NCBI GenBank assembly: GCA_031290495.1
Contig: JAITNL010000223.1
Location: 1-36,571 of the forward strand
Length of the DNA stretch: 36,571 nt
Direction of reading: 5' to 3'
Source: Accumulibacter sp.
GTDB taxonomy: Bacteria > Pseudomonadota > Gammaproteobacteria > Burkholderiales > Rhodocyclaceae
This document shows, piece by piece, positions 28,185-36,550 of this stretch (position 1 is the stretch's first letter; the number at the start of each line of letters is the position of its first letter). Below the pieces are notes generated by a model. It did no database searches. It was not told the DNA's origin and worked only from the letters and a program-made list of their open reading frames with translations. The position numbers and the translations under genes are program-made.

Positions 28185-29314
28185 TCCCAGCCCCTCCGGC
28201 CGCGAACCAGCATGACGATCAAAAGCGGCGTGGCGACAAGGTTGACAATGCTGCCGATGGAAATCACGCTCAGCAACGGGTCGAAGGCAAAAAACGCCGT
28301 GATCGCGCCGCAGCAGAGCATGGTGAGCGCGCCCATGAGAATACAGCCGGGCAGGAGGCTGCGGAAGTCGGCGCCGAACATGCAGCGGGCGAGATGCGGC
28401 GCGAGCAGGGCAAGCAGCGCCACGTCGCCGCAGTGGATGAGCGCCGCCGTCACCAGGACGACGCTGCACACCAGGCCGATGACGCGCAACAGCGGCGCGC
28501 TGATGCCAAAGCCTCTCGCGCTCTCGTCGTCAAAGCTGACCGCGTTATAGGAAAAGCGCGTCAGCCACAGCGGCGCAAGCCCCAGCGCCAGCGCGGCGGC
28601 AAGAAAGGCCGCTCCCCTGACCGTGCCGATGCCGGTGCCGTAGAGGTTCATTTCCTGCAGCGCGAGATATTGCGTCTCGTCCATCCAGTAGGCTTGTATG
28701 GCGCTGCCGACCTGGCCGACCAGCCGCGTGACGACGGCTCCGGCCAGCAGCATATCGGTGACGGAAGACCTTTGGCGTCCCATCAGGCGGCCGATCAGAA
28801 GCACCAGTCCCAACAAGGCCAGAGCGAAGGCGTAGCCGTAAAGGAAGCGCTCTCCGGTCATCGAGGCGGCGAGAGAGGAATACCGTAATACGAGATAAAT
28901 ATTCGCGAAGCCGATTCCGCTGCTGATGCCCAGCATGGCCGGCGTGGCGATGGGGTTACTGAACGCCCCCTGAACGGCGGCGCCGGCGGCGGAAAGACAA
29001 GCGCCAAGCGCGATCAGGAGCAGGGCGCTGCGAAGCCTGGTCATGGTTTCAAGGTAATGCGGGCTGGCGTTTATGATCGATAAACGTTTGTCATACAGCG
29101 GCTGTTTCAGCAGCTCCGCCGCGCCCAAGCTGGCCGCCGTGGCGAGGTTTTTTAGCGTGACGGCGGGAGTGACAAAGCCGATGGTCGTGCTGCGCAGACT
29201 AAGGAATACGGAAAACAGCGCGAGAAGCGCCAGGCCGAGCAGCGTCAGGCGCAGACGCGCCCCGCGTCGGTCGGCTCGCCGCAGGGAGGAAAATCGATCA
29301 GGCCCAGTCCGCAT
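28181..29314 (-). CDS. FecCD-family ABC transporter permease (second)
   Basis: RLRSALLLIALGACLSAAGAAVQGAFSNPIATPAMLGISSG; CGDVALLALLAPHLARCMFG; about 9-10 TM. Confidence 0.92.
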   Translation of the reverse strand: MRTGPDRFSSLRRADRRGARLRLTLLGLALLALFSVFLSLRSTTIGFVTPAVTLKNLATAASLGAAELLKQPLYDKRLSIINASPHYLETMTRLRSALLLIALGACLSAAGAAVQGAFSNPIATPAMLGISSGIGFANIYLVLRYSSLAASMTGERFLYGYAFALALLGLVLLIGRLMGRQRSSVTDMLLAGAVVTRLVGQVGSAIQAYWMDETQYLALQEMNLYGTGIGTVRGAAFLAAALALGLAPLWLTRFSYNAVSFDDESARGFGISAPLLRVIGLVCSVVLVTAALIHCGDVALLALLAPHLARCMFGADFRSLLPGCILMGALTMLCCGAITAFFAFDPLLSVISIGSIVNLVATPLLIVMLVRGRRGWE

Positions 29315-30473
29315 GGCCTTTTCTCCTGTAGCGGGTCATGAAGATGAGAAAGAACGCCGCCCCTGTCACATTGACAATGTTGCCCGCGTTGAGTATTCCG
29401 TTGATCATGTACGAGAGATCGCAGGCGAGCAGCATGAAAATCCCGCCGACGAAGGCGGACGCCGGAACCAGACGCCGAAAATCGTTGCCCACGGCCATGC
29501 GGGCGAAATGCGGGGCGATCAGGCCGATAAAACTGATCGCTCCGCAAAAGGCGACGACAGCGGCTGTCATCAATGTCGAGAGCATGACCAGCAGCATCCG
29601 GTCGCGGCCGGTATCGACTCCCAAAAGCCGTGCCTCCTCCTCGCCCAGGGAAATGACGTTGAGCCGGGGCGAGAGTATGACCAGGGCGATAAAGGGCAGG
29701 AAAACGGGAACGGAGAAGCAAAGCAGGAGCCACGGCGTCGAGATGTTCTGGAAGCTGCCCAGCTGAAGCGATTGCGCGACGGAGATGATCATCGGGTTGC
29801 CGCCCCGGATCGTCAGGTAATACTGCACCATGGTGATCAGCGACGTGATCGTCCCGGTAAAGACCGTGCCGCCCACCATCATCGGCACGGTGGAGATGCG
29901 CCCTCTGCCGGCAGCCTTGGTGATCGACATGACGACGATGACGATGACGACGCAGCCGGCCAGCACAAAAAAATATTGGCCGTATTTTTGCCCAATCGTC
30001 ATCGCGCCGTATTCCATGGCGTAGCCCTCGTAGGTGGCCGTCAGGAGACCGGAGAGGGGCGGCGCGTAAAAGAACAGCGCGTATGCCAGCGCGCCCAGCG
30101 AACCGCCGGACTCGACGCCCAGCATCGTCGGCGACGCCATCGGGTTTCTGAAAATCCCCTGAAAGCACGCGCCGGATGCCGCCAGGGCGATTCCCGCCAG
30201 CATGGGGCAAATGAACTGGCAGAGGAAAAAATGTATGCCGCTCTCAAGGCGGTTGCCCGAAAAGAGATCCACCATATCGCGGACACGCCGGGCAACGCCC
30301 TGCGATATCCACGCCGCCGACAGGTTCGGGTGCAACAGGTTGAAAACCAACAGCACGGACAGGACGAAGACGACGAGCATGGCAAGCCCGGCGATAAGGG
30401 TATTGCGCGTATCCCGACGCAGAGAAAAGCGCTTTTGCTCCTCCTCGCGGAAGAGCACCGCGCCGCCCCGCAT
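29298..30473 (-). CDS. FecCD-family ABC transporter permease (first)
   Basis: CPMLAGIALAASGACFQGIFRNPMASPTMLGVESGGSLGA; CGAISFIGLIAPHFARMAVG; start uncertain (ORF extends to 30686). Confidence 0.9.
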   Translation of the reverse strand: MRGGAVLFREEEQKRFSLRRDTRNTLIAGLAMLVVFVLSVLLVFNLLHPNLSAAWISQGVARRVRDMVDLFSGNRLESGIHFFLCQFICPMLAGIALAASGACFQGIFRNPMASPTMLGVESGGSLGALAYALFFYAPPLSGLLTATYEGYAMEYGAMTIGQKYGQYFFVLAGCVVIVIVVMSITKAAGRGRISTVPMMVGGTVFTGTITSLITMVQYYLTIRGGNPMIISVAQSLQLGSFQNISTPWLLLCFSVPVFLPFIALVILSPRLNVISLGEEEARLLGVDTGRDRMLLVMLSTLMTAAVVAFCGAISFIGLIAPHFARMAVGNDFRRLVPASAFVGGIFMLLACDLSYMINGILNAGNIVNVTGAAFFLIFMTRYRRKGHADWA

Positions 30474-30526
30474 ACGCAGGCGGGGCGTCTCGTTATTCGC
30501 GGCGCTTCCGCCACCGCGCCCGCGCG

Positions 30527-32224
30527 TCAAGGCGCCCCCTCCAGGATGGCGTCCAGTGCGGCGGCGGATAAGTCCAGACGATAGAAAAGCGAATAGAACT
30601 CCCGGATGTGGCGGCGAACGTCGTTTTCCGAAAGCGCCCCGTGGAAGCGCCAGGCCGCCCAGACTGACTCCAGGACGCTCTCGCAACCGCCGTCAGTCCA
30701 ACTGCTCAGTCCGCGCGGATTGACGACGATGTCGTACTGGCCGGATATTTGCGTGCGCACAAGGTTACCCTCCTCGTCCAGAAAACCGTCGGAGTTGAAG
30801 CTGCCGTTGCCGGAGTCGATGTGCGGATAGACGTTCCAAAGCGCGCTCGCCTTGATCTTCTCCGCCGTGCGCGCGTTGGCGACCAGAAGTATCTTGAAGT
30901 CCGGCTTGCCGAGACTGGAACCGTTCTGCTCGAGCAGCTTCTGTCCGGCGGTCGCCATGCCGTCGGCGCGCGGCCCGGATATTTCCATGCGCCGGTACGC
31001 GGAAATCAGCGGCGTGAAATAGAGTTTTTTGGCCGAAATACCGTAGCGCGAGGCGGTGTTCATGACGTTTGCCAGGGCGAGATAGGACGACAGCGCCTTG
31101 CCGCTGTCCATCGCCGCGCTGTGTACCACGGCGCCGCCCTTGCCCGACAACGTGGTGAAGTTTTCGTTGAAGAGCCGGTAGCGGGCGTCGTCGTCCCAGT
31201 CGGCGAGGTAGAGCGTGTAGACGGAATTGGAACCCACCGCGTGCGCCGCCGTCAGCGCCGCGCTTTTGAGCCAGGCGACGTATTGCGCGGCGCGGGCGTG
31301 CGCGTTTGCTCCGTGCTCCGCCGATTGGTCGCCGAGTACCGCGCCCATCGTTTCGGCGGCAGCGCAAAGACCGTCAAGACTGGTCGTCGCGGGTAATACG
31401 AGGTATCCCACGCCAGACTCCTCGAGCCGGGCGACCTGAGCGTCAGTCAATGTGCCGCGCCCGCTTTCTTCCACAACCACCTCCGGATGCAGCTCAAGCA
31501 GACGCTCAAAGCTGTCCGGCGACAAAGGACCGCCGCCGCTGCCGCTCCAGAGAGGTGCGGCCCTGCCGATACCGGCAAAGGCCGAGACGGCCATCCCGGA
31601 ACCCAGCAAATCGCTGTCCGCCGCCGTCAAACGATCCGCGCCGCCGAGGATCAGCGTCAGCACGGCGAGAGAACCAACGCCAGCGACAGTGTTGACGTTT
31701 TCAGGGATATCGACGGTTCTGCCGTAGGCGTCGACGACCTGTTTTGACGTAAGGGCGGAGCTGTCCGGGGCGGCGCTTTCGCCTTGCGTACCCGTACCGC
31801 CCATTCCGCCGCCGCCTTCGTCGTCGTTGGTGTTATCCGCCGGAAGCGTCGTGTTTCCGTTCACCGAGGGATCGTTTGTCCGCCCGGACGGCGCCTTCGA
31901 CGGATGTCCCGAGTTGTCGAATACGGTGTTGGGCGGCGGCGAGGGCGGCGGGGTTCCCGTATCGCCGGGCAGAGGGAGCGCTTTTTCCTCCACGTCGGCG
32001 CGTTCGGCGTTCCGATCCTCTTCGAGGGGCTGGAGGTCGTTGCTTCGTTCTGTATTTCCCGCGTTGTTGCGGCTTATGTCGAAGGGGGGTAAAGGGTCGA
32101 TTTGTCCGTCCTTCAGCTGGTCGTATATGATTTCCTCCAGCGTATCGCTGTGGCGGCAGCCGGGAAAAATAGCCACTAGGCACACCGCCGCGAGACAACA
32201 GGCGACGCGAGAAAATCTTCGCAT
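30527..32224 (-). CDS. TroA-fold/siderophore-type substrate-binding lipoprotein with long disordered linker
   Basis: Lipobox AIFPGC; Pro/Asp/Gly-rich linker; VVDAYGRTVDIPENVNTVAGVGSLAVLTLILGGADRLTAA; LELHPEVVVEES. Confidence 0.82.
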   Translation of the reverse strand: MRRFSRVACCLAAVCLVAIFPGCRHSDTLEEIIYDQLKDGQIDPLPPFDISRNNAGNTERSNDLQPLEEDRNAERADVEEKALPLPGDTGTPPPSPPPNTVFDNSGHPSKAPSGRTNDPSVNGNTTLPADNTNDDEGGGGMGGTGTQGESAAPDSSALTSKQVVDAYGRTVDIPENVNTVAGVGSLAVLTLILGGADRLTAADSDLLGSGMAVSAFAGIGRAAPLWSGSGGGPLSPDSFERLLELHPEVVVEESGRGTLTDAQVARLEESGVGYLVLPATTSLDGLCAAAETMGAVLGDQSAEHGANAHARAAQYVAWLKSAALTAAHAVGSNSVYTLYLADWDDDARYRLFNENFTTLSGKGGAVVHSAAMDSGKALSSYLALANVMNTASRYGISAKKLYFTPLISAYRRMEISGPRADGMATAGQKLLEQNGSSLGKPDFKILLVANARTAEKIKASALWNVYPHIDSGNGSFNSDGFLDEEGNLVRTQISGQYDIVVNPRGLSSWTDGGCESVLESVWAAWRFHGALSENDVRRHIREFYSLFYRLDLSAAALDAILEGAP

Positions 32225-32375
32225 TTCATCCCTCCGTCGACATGCTTGAAGCCGTTGGAACCGGTTCGCGCCGCTGACGCGGCGGACGGAAACGATGGGC
32301 GGAAGACGCTTCGCTTTTCCGCCCCGCGCGGATGAAAGAGGTTCTCTCACGCCAAGGTCAAATGCGATTGCCCTG

Positions 32376-34319
32376 TCAATCACGTCTTGGCAAGCCTTTG
32401 ACGTCTTTGTAATCCTTGGCGGCGTTCATGCCGTAGGCGTAACTGCCAGGGATGTTCGTGTCAGGCTGCCAGACGTGGTAAACCATGCGGTCGGCATAGT
32501 TTTGCAGTGTGATCTGGAGGTCGTCGCCGTAGCCGTATTGGCCGCTGTTGTAGTGATCGACGATGGCCTGGTAGCGGGTGCCCTTTTCGGAATCGCCGGC
32601 CAGCGCCGTCAAATCGAGGTATTTGTTCTGCCCGTCGATGCGCACGGTGATATGGCGGTGTCCGGAGGCCGGAAGCGTCGTCGTGGCGTTCCGCGTAAGC
32701 AGCGTATGCGCCGCGTCACCGCCGACATTCGCTTCACTGGAACGATAAGCGGGTACCAGGGTGTTGCCGTTGATGGCGGCTTTGCCGGAGATGGCATACG
32801 CGATACCCTTTTTGATGGCCGTGACGATGGCCGTTTTGTCGTATTTATAGTGGACGAGATCCGGCACTCGGTCGTACTCCGCATCCACTGAGTCCCATTT
32901 GGAGGCGATGTAAAAGAGCGCCACGTCGGCGGCGGAGGCGTCGGTGATGTGCATGAACTCGTCCACCGCGAACTGGAACATGGCCACGGGGTTGATCGCG
33001 GGGTTTACTTTTTCCAGTGCGTCCATGTAAGCGTAGACCTGAATATAGGGGGTCAGCAGAGGGGTGGTCGGGGCGAAGTTATAGCCGTTGGTGCCGATGG
33101 TTACGTTGTCGGTCATGCTGTCCATGACCAGCGGCACCTGCTCCGGCTTATAGCCGAGCCTGGCCAGATCGGTGAGGATGGCGAGCTTGTTGGTTTGGCT
33201 GGCCGCGCCACCGCCTCCACGGTTGCCTCCACCGCCGCCGCCGCCACCGCCACCGCCGCTGCGGGCGACGGGTGAGGTTCCGACGATGAGCACGTCGATA
33301 CCCAGATTCATCAGTTCGGTCAGGGTGTGGCTGCCGACGACATAATTGAAGTTGTTGGCTTGCGCATAGCTATCGAACCTGACGACGCCGTTGCCGTAGC
33401 CGCCGGGCTTGATGCAGGTCAGGGTGAACTGGTCGATGTTCGAGACGTAGGCGGCGGTCTTCTTTTTCAGGGTTCCGTCGGCGATGAGCGAGGCGATGTA
33501 ATAGGGGATACCCGCTGAGAACTCGGCGAGCCGGGCAGCTATCGGCGTCGCGCTGCCGTAACGGAGGGTCAGTCCAGGGTGCCTGGCGATGTAGGCGTCC
33601 AGCGCCTTCGCCATCTCGAGCCAGGTGTATAGGCGGGCGGTGGCAGAACCGGTCTGCACGTCGAGAATCAACGGGCTGTAGTTCTCGTCGCCCGCCTGGT
33701 AGAAGGCGTCGCCGGGCTTCCAGCTTCTGACCAGGTCGATCTGGTCGACGAGCGCGGGTTCAAAGCCGATGACGACATCGCTGCGGTAGCCGGCGGCGTA
33801 GCCCACGCCGCCGACCTCGTCAACCGGGGTGACGTAAATGTTGGTCGCGCCGCCGGACTGGTACAGACCTTGCGAACCGCCGCCGGGGTTGGGCAGAGGC
33901 CTGTAGAAGCTGCCGGCGGGCAGGAGCGTATTGCTGGCGACGATCGGCATACTGGCGGCCGGGAGCATGACCGCGCTGGTGTCTATATCCAGAGCGCGGA
34001 CAATGTAGTTGTAGTTCCAGATGTAGGGATCCGGGTTCTCGTTGACCAGCGTACCGGCCAGGCACTGAATGCCGTTGAACATATTTCCGCCGACGACGTT
34101 GATGCCGAACACCAGCGGGATTTCCGACGCGGCTCGCTGCGTCAGCGTCGTCAGGTAACGGGCGCCGCCGCCGGTCGTGCTGTTGACCTGCATCGCCGTT
34201 TTCGGATAGGTGAATCTGAACGTTGAATCGGCGCGGGCGGGAAAGGCCGCGAGACCGGTCATCAGGCACAGTGTCAGCGCGAGGCATGACCGTCCTGTTC
34301 TTGTATCTCTGGTTTGCAA
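32376..34319 (-). CDS. Exported protein of unknown family with internal poly-Gly run, possibly a second binding component
   Basis: Signal peptide ending [41 protein letters not shown]; located between ATPase and lipoprotein genes. Confidence 0.75.
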   Translation of the reverse strand: MQTRDTRTGRSCLALTLCLMTGLAAFPARADSTFRFTYPKTAMQVNSTTGGGARYLTTLTQRAASEIPLVFGINVVGGNMFNGIQCLAGTLVNENPDPYIWNYNYIVRALDIDTSAVMLPAASMPIVASNTLLPAGSFYRPLPNPGGGSQGLYQSGGATNIYVTPVDEVGGVGYAAGYRSDVVIGFEPALVDQIDLVRSWKPGDAFYQAGDENYSPLILDVQTGSATARLYTWLEMAKALDAYIARHPGLTLRYGSATPIAARLAEFSAGIPYYIASLIADGTLKKKTAAYVSNIDQFTLTCIKPGGYGNGVVRFDSYAQANNFNYVVGSHTLTELMNLGIDVLIVGTSPVARSGGGGGGGGGGGNRGGGGAASQTNKLAILTDLARLGYKPEQVPLVMDSMTDNVTIGTNGYNFAPTTPLLTPYIQVYAYMDALEKVNPAINPVAMFQFAVDEFMHITDASAADVALFYIASKWDSVDAEYDRVPDLVHYKYDKTAIVTAIKKGIAYAISGKAAINGNTLVPAYRSSEANVGGDAAHTLLTRNATTTLPASGHRHITVRIDGQNKYLDLTALAGDSEKGTRYQAIVDHYNSGQYGYGDDLQITLQNYADRMVYHVWQPDTNIPGSYAYGMNAAKDYKDVKGLPRRD

Positions 34320-34364
34320 CGTCGTATCTCCTTTGCGTGCTTTGTTGCGGATCGGTAAAAATAC

Positions 34365-35153
34365 CTATGTCTGGAATTTTGGGGCGCACATACGGACCAG
34401 TCTGCCGCCGGGATCGAAGTATTCGATGATCCTGACCTCCGCGCCGTAAGCCAAACGCATATTCAGCTCGGTTATGATGTCGGCGGCGGGGCCGTGTACG
34501 AGGGGCGCGCCCCGGCGCAGCAGCGCCACGTTGGACTCGTACATGAAGGCCTGGTCGGGGGAATGCGTCGTCAGGATGATGCCGTAGCCGTTTTCGCGCA
34601 GCTCGCGGATTTTCTTGATGACGCGCACCATGTTGCCGTAGTCGAGGTTGGCCGTCGGTTCGTCCATGACCAGCCAGCGCGGTTCCTGCGCCAGCGCGCG
34701 GGCGATCATGACAAGCTGCCTCTCGCCGCCGGAGATGTCCGTATAGACGGTATCCCGCAGATGCGTCAGCCCCAGGTCGTCGATGGCCTTTTCCGCGACG
34801 CGGTAATCCATTTCGGATACCTTGCCGAAGTAGCCCGTGTTGCTGACGCGTCCGAGCAGAACCACGTCGCGCACCCTGTAGGGAAAGGGCGGGTTGTGAA
34901 ACTGCGAGACATAGGCGACGTACTTCGCCATTTTCGAGGCCGGCCAGGAGGTAATATCCTCGCCGTCGATGGTGAGCTTGCCGTCGAGCGGTTTCAAAAG
35001 ACCGAGGATGGTCTTGAACAGGGTCGTCTTGCCGATGCCGTTGGGACCCAAAAGACAGCATATCTGCCCCGTCTTCACCGCGAATTGCACTCCCCGCAGC
35101 AACGGGCGGCTTTTGTCGTAGCCGCAGCTGACGTTTCTGAGTTCGAGCCGCAT
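34365..35153 (-). CDS. FecE-type ABC transporter ATPase
   Basis: LLGPNGIGKTTLFKTILGLLKP Walker A; DISGGERQLVMIARALAQEPRWLVMDEPTANLD. Confidence 0.96.
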   Translation of the reverse strand: MRLELRNVSCGYDKSRPLLRGVQFAVKTGQICCLLGPNGIGKTTLFKTILGLLKPLDGKLTIDGEDITSWPASKMAKYVAYVSQFHNPPFPYRVRDVVLLGRVSNTGYFGKVSEMDYRVAEKAIDDLGLTHLRDTVYTDISGGERQLVMIARALAQEPRWLVMDEPTANLDYGNMVRVIKKIRELRENGYGIILTTHSPDQAFMYESNVALLRRGAPLVHGPAADIITELNMRLAYGAEVRIIEYFDPGGRLVRMCAPKFQT

Positions 35154-35228
35154 TCCTCCCCCTCTCTTTGGCGTGAAAGAACATCTTCCATCCTCGCGGG
35201 GTGGCGCCAGCTCCGTGAACGTTTGGAG

Positions 35229-36044
35229 TTATCCCTCCGCCGGTACGGGCTTCCACCAGAGTACGTAGGTCTTGATCTCCCGGCGGTAGATGACAGAACC
35301 ATCCGCGTTTTGGATCAGCCAGGGCGCAAGGTTGTTTTTGAAAACGGGGAGGTATTCGTCCTCGAAGTGCTTGATCCGACGAAGATAGTCTATGGCCGCG
35401 CCTTCGTCTTCAAAGGTTTTTGTGTAACCGGCATCCACGATTTTGATGTTCGGCTCCGCGCCGAGGTCGTAGGCCAGGTTCCAGCTGACGTTGTAATGGA
35501 GACGGCGGTCGGGAATCGGCGGCTGGCGCGGCTTTTTACCGTCCGGAGACGGCACCGAGGTGTCCTTGAACAGCTCGTCTATCAGGGGAGGCTTCATGTA
35601 GGGGTCGGCAAAGCCGATGACTATGGCGTATTTTTTGGCGAGAGAATTGAGCTTTTTGATCTTCGTTATGGCGGGGTTCTTCGCGGCGAAGACAATGTCG
35701 TGCTTCTCGGCCTCCGCTCCGGTCATGAAATCCTTGATCCCCAGCGGCGTCACGATTTTCGCGCGCTTCGCCAAGATATCCGTGAAGCCGCCGGCGCCAA
35801 AGCCGACGTCCAATACGGTGTCGTCCTTGCCGATGTCCACGCCGTTGAGGAGACTGTCCATGTACGGTTGCTCCAGCTCGGCAAGGATTTTTTGCATAGC
35901 CGCCATTTTCGCGGGGTCCGGACCTTCGTGACGCCTGGAGTCATTGGGATCGCCGGGTCCTCTTTCGGGTTTGGGCGGACGGGGAGGCATACTGATCGAT
36001 TTGAGAGCTTCCCAGTCGATAAACGGTTTTTGATTTCGTTCCAT
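35229..36044 (-). CDS. Class I SAM-dependent methyltransferase-like protein
   Basis: LLNGVDIGKDDTVLDVGFGAGGFTDILAKRAKIVTPLGI resembles SAM motif I; AAAGGA RBS before ATG. Confidence 0.65.
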   Translation of the reverse strand: MERNQKPFIDWEALKSISMPPRPPKPERGPGDPNDSRRHEGPDPAKMAAMQKILAELEQPYMDSLLNGVDIGKDDTVLDVGFGAGGFTDILAKRAKIVTPLGIKDFMTGAEAEKHDIVFAAKNPAITKIKKLNSLAKKYAIVIGFADPYMKPPLIDELFKDTSVPSPDGKKPRQPPIPDRRLHYNVSWNLAYDLGAEPNIKIVDAGYTKTFEDEGAAIDYLRRIKHFEDEYLPVFKNNLAPWLIQNADGSVIYRREIKTYVLWWKPVPAEG

Positions 36045-36104
36045 GATATTTCCTTTGCATATTTTCTAGTAATGATGTCGTGCCGTTTTGCGCCGTCCAA
36101 AAGC

Positions 36105-36135
36105 AAAAAACGCCGCTTGTAGAAGCAAGAAGCGG
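36105..36135 (-). terminator. Second terminator-like hairpin in the leader
   Basis: Minus strand CCGCTT-CTTGCTTCTAC-AAGCGG-CGTTTTTTG. Confidence 0.5.
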
Positions 36136-36174
36136 ATGGTCTACGCGAGCGGCCGCCAAATCGTCCGCGCACGC

Positions 36175-36222
36175 AAAAAAAACCGCTGCCTTTCCGTAGT
36201 TACAAAGAGAAAGGCAACGGTT
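36175..36222 (-). terminator. Intrinsic terminator/attenuator in the leader of the methyltransferase-ABC-MoxR cluster
   Basis: Minus strand AACCGTTGCCTTTC / GAAAGGCAGCGGTT (14 bp, one G-U) followed by T8 in total. Confidence 0.85.
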
Positions 36223-36237
36223 ATCCGCGCGAAAAAA

Positions 36238-36388
36238 CAGACATCCTCCTTTCCAAACCAGGGAGGCACGGCCAGCGAGTCCGTACCCTCAGCGGCGGGC
36301 AACGCCGCTTCGGTTATACCGCCATGCTGAAATCCATGCGCAATGTCCGTAACCGGACAGTGCTGACATGATATTTAAGCGGTATAAC
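36238..36388 (-). ncRNA. Structured leader RNA, riboswitch-like
   Basis: Minus strand: CGGACAT (36349-36343) pairs with ATGTCTG (36244-36238); GTTATACCGC (36388-36379) pairs with GCGGTATAAC (36322-36313); internal hairpins AGCGGCG/CGCCGCT, GGTACGG/CCGTGCC, CCTCC/GGAGG; followed by intrinsic terminators. Confidence 0.55.
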
Positions 36389-36469
36389 TCGGAAGTGAGA
36401 TCAATGTAGCATGGTCAATAAAATCTTTCAACCCGGATTATCCACTAGCCAACATAGGTCAATGGAATG

Positions 36470-36547
36470 GACGCCTCCTGTTCCCCCAACGGCATCGGTG
36501 TGCCAGACTGGAAGTGTTGTTAACCCAATCACGGAGAAGGAGGCGTC
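36470..36547. repeat. 10-bp inverted repeat upstream of transposase start
   Basis: GACGCCTCCT (36470-36479) and AGGAGGCGTC (36538-36547), perfect. Confidence 0.85.
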
Positions 36548-36550
36548 GAG

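Noticed and set aside
36088-36330. Plus-strand ORF over the leader, and a frame reading GGQRRFGYTAMLKSMRNVRNRTVLT
   Set aside because: Overlaps the strong minus-strand terminators; could be a degraded CDS fragment but no family recognised, so the RNA-structure reading is preferred (noted as an alternative).
36238-36349. Cobalamin riboswitch in the leader
   Set aside because: Expected conserved elements (GCCACTG and the AGCCAGGAGACCTGCC B12 box) were not found by eye on the minus strand.
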